NCBI GenBank assembly: GCA_002784245.1
Contig: PFKL01000042.1
Location: forward strand, 1-6,178
Length of the DNA stretch: 6,178 nt
Source of the DNA: Comamonadaceae bacterium CG_4_10_14_3_um_filter_60_75
Lineage (GTDB): Bacteria > Pseudomonadota > Gammaproteobacteria > Burkholderiales > Burkholderiaceae_C
Direction: 5' to 3'
Shown here: positions 6,063-6,178 of the stretch, piece by piece
How positions within the stretch are numbered: the stretch's first letter is position 1
How the letters are laid out: each line of letters opens with the position of its first letter
Notes under the pieces: model-generated
The model's input: the letters and a program-made list of their open reading frames with translations, nothing else
The model's database searches: none
What the model was told of the DNA's origin: nothing
Translations under genes and position numbers: made by a program

Positions 6063-6178
6063 GATCAGGCTCACAATTCAAATCAGGGCGTGCAGTATGC
6101 CTGAGGAACGCGACCCGGGTTGTCGCCAATGGTATTGTTTTAGATAGAACCAACCGGGTTGCCACAGTAAAGCGTCAT
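6063..6178 (-). promoter_or_regulatory. Leader region upstream of the CopD-family gene
   Basis: About 115 bases without a convincing gene. An AT-richer core (about 6131-6149) is flanked by two copies of CCGGGTTG (6115-6122 and 6154-6161, + strand), 39 bp apart. The promoter of the - strand arm should lie here or beyond the window. The best - strand candidate, TTTACT near 6170-6165, has only poor -10 matches at 17-19 nt, so I call no specific promoter. A 12-codon - strand frame (ATG 6178 to TAA 6140, MTLYCGNPVGSI) could equally be the tail of an upstream gene. Confidence 0.35.

Noticed and set aside
6065..6080. Match to the left half of the lac operator (AATTGTGAGC on the - strand) in front of the CopD-family gene
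   Set aside because: Only a half-site of about ten bases with no symmetric partner, and no LacI-type gene in the window; most likely chance.
6097..6147. Tiny + strand frame MPEERDPGCRQWYCFR
   Set aside because: Sixteen residues with no ribosome-binding site or conserved feature, lying in the leader of the opposite-strand arm.

Overview
This GC-rich window (little AT except in two short gaps) is almost fully packed with genes. Its protein sequences look like those of a Gram-negative betaproteobacterium, most likely Burkholderiales/Comamonadaceae (Rhodoferax/Polaromonas-like). That placement is an inference from codon usage, gene families and the outer-membrane-type lipoprotein; no rRNA or other marker gene is present.

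Left arm, + strand (1-2421): three tightly packed genes form the visible part of an MCE (Mla-type) lipid-transport operon. They are the 3' part of an MlaE-family permease (cut by the window start), an MlaD-like single-pass protein with one MCE domain and a long helical tail, and a small lipoprotein of unknown family whose ATG overlaps the MCE stop codon (ATGA). The ATPase subunit is not in the window and is presumably just upstream. Together they would move lipids across the envelope between the inner and outer membranes, with the lipoprotein as a plausible outer-membrane or periplasmic partner.

Right arm, - strand (6062 down to 2411): three co-directional genes, read from right to left. They are a small four-helix CopD-family membrane protein, a Bcr/CflA-type 12-helix MFS drug exporter (23-nt gap, GTG start), and a 616-residue uncharacterised protein (77-nt gap, strong Shine-Dalgarno). 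The last has a canonical EF-hand loop near its N-terminus, a central cysteine cluster and a C-terminal membrane anchor. The CopD and MFS genes probably share a transcript; the third may be on it too or have its own start.

The two arms converge: the lipoprotein gene and the 616-residue gene overlap by 11 bp at their stop codons, with no room for an intergenic terminator. The last ~115 bases (6063-6178) are the leader of the - strand arm. They hold an AT-richer core flanked by two copies of an 8-bp direct repeat, but no clear promoter. There are no RNA genes, mobile elements, CRISPR arrays or integration signs. The most interesting content is the uncharacterised EF-hand/cysteine/membrane protein and the unidentified lipoprotein of the MCE operon.
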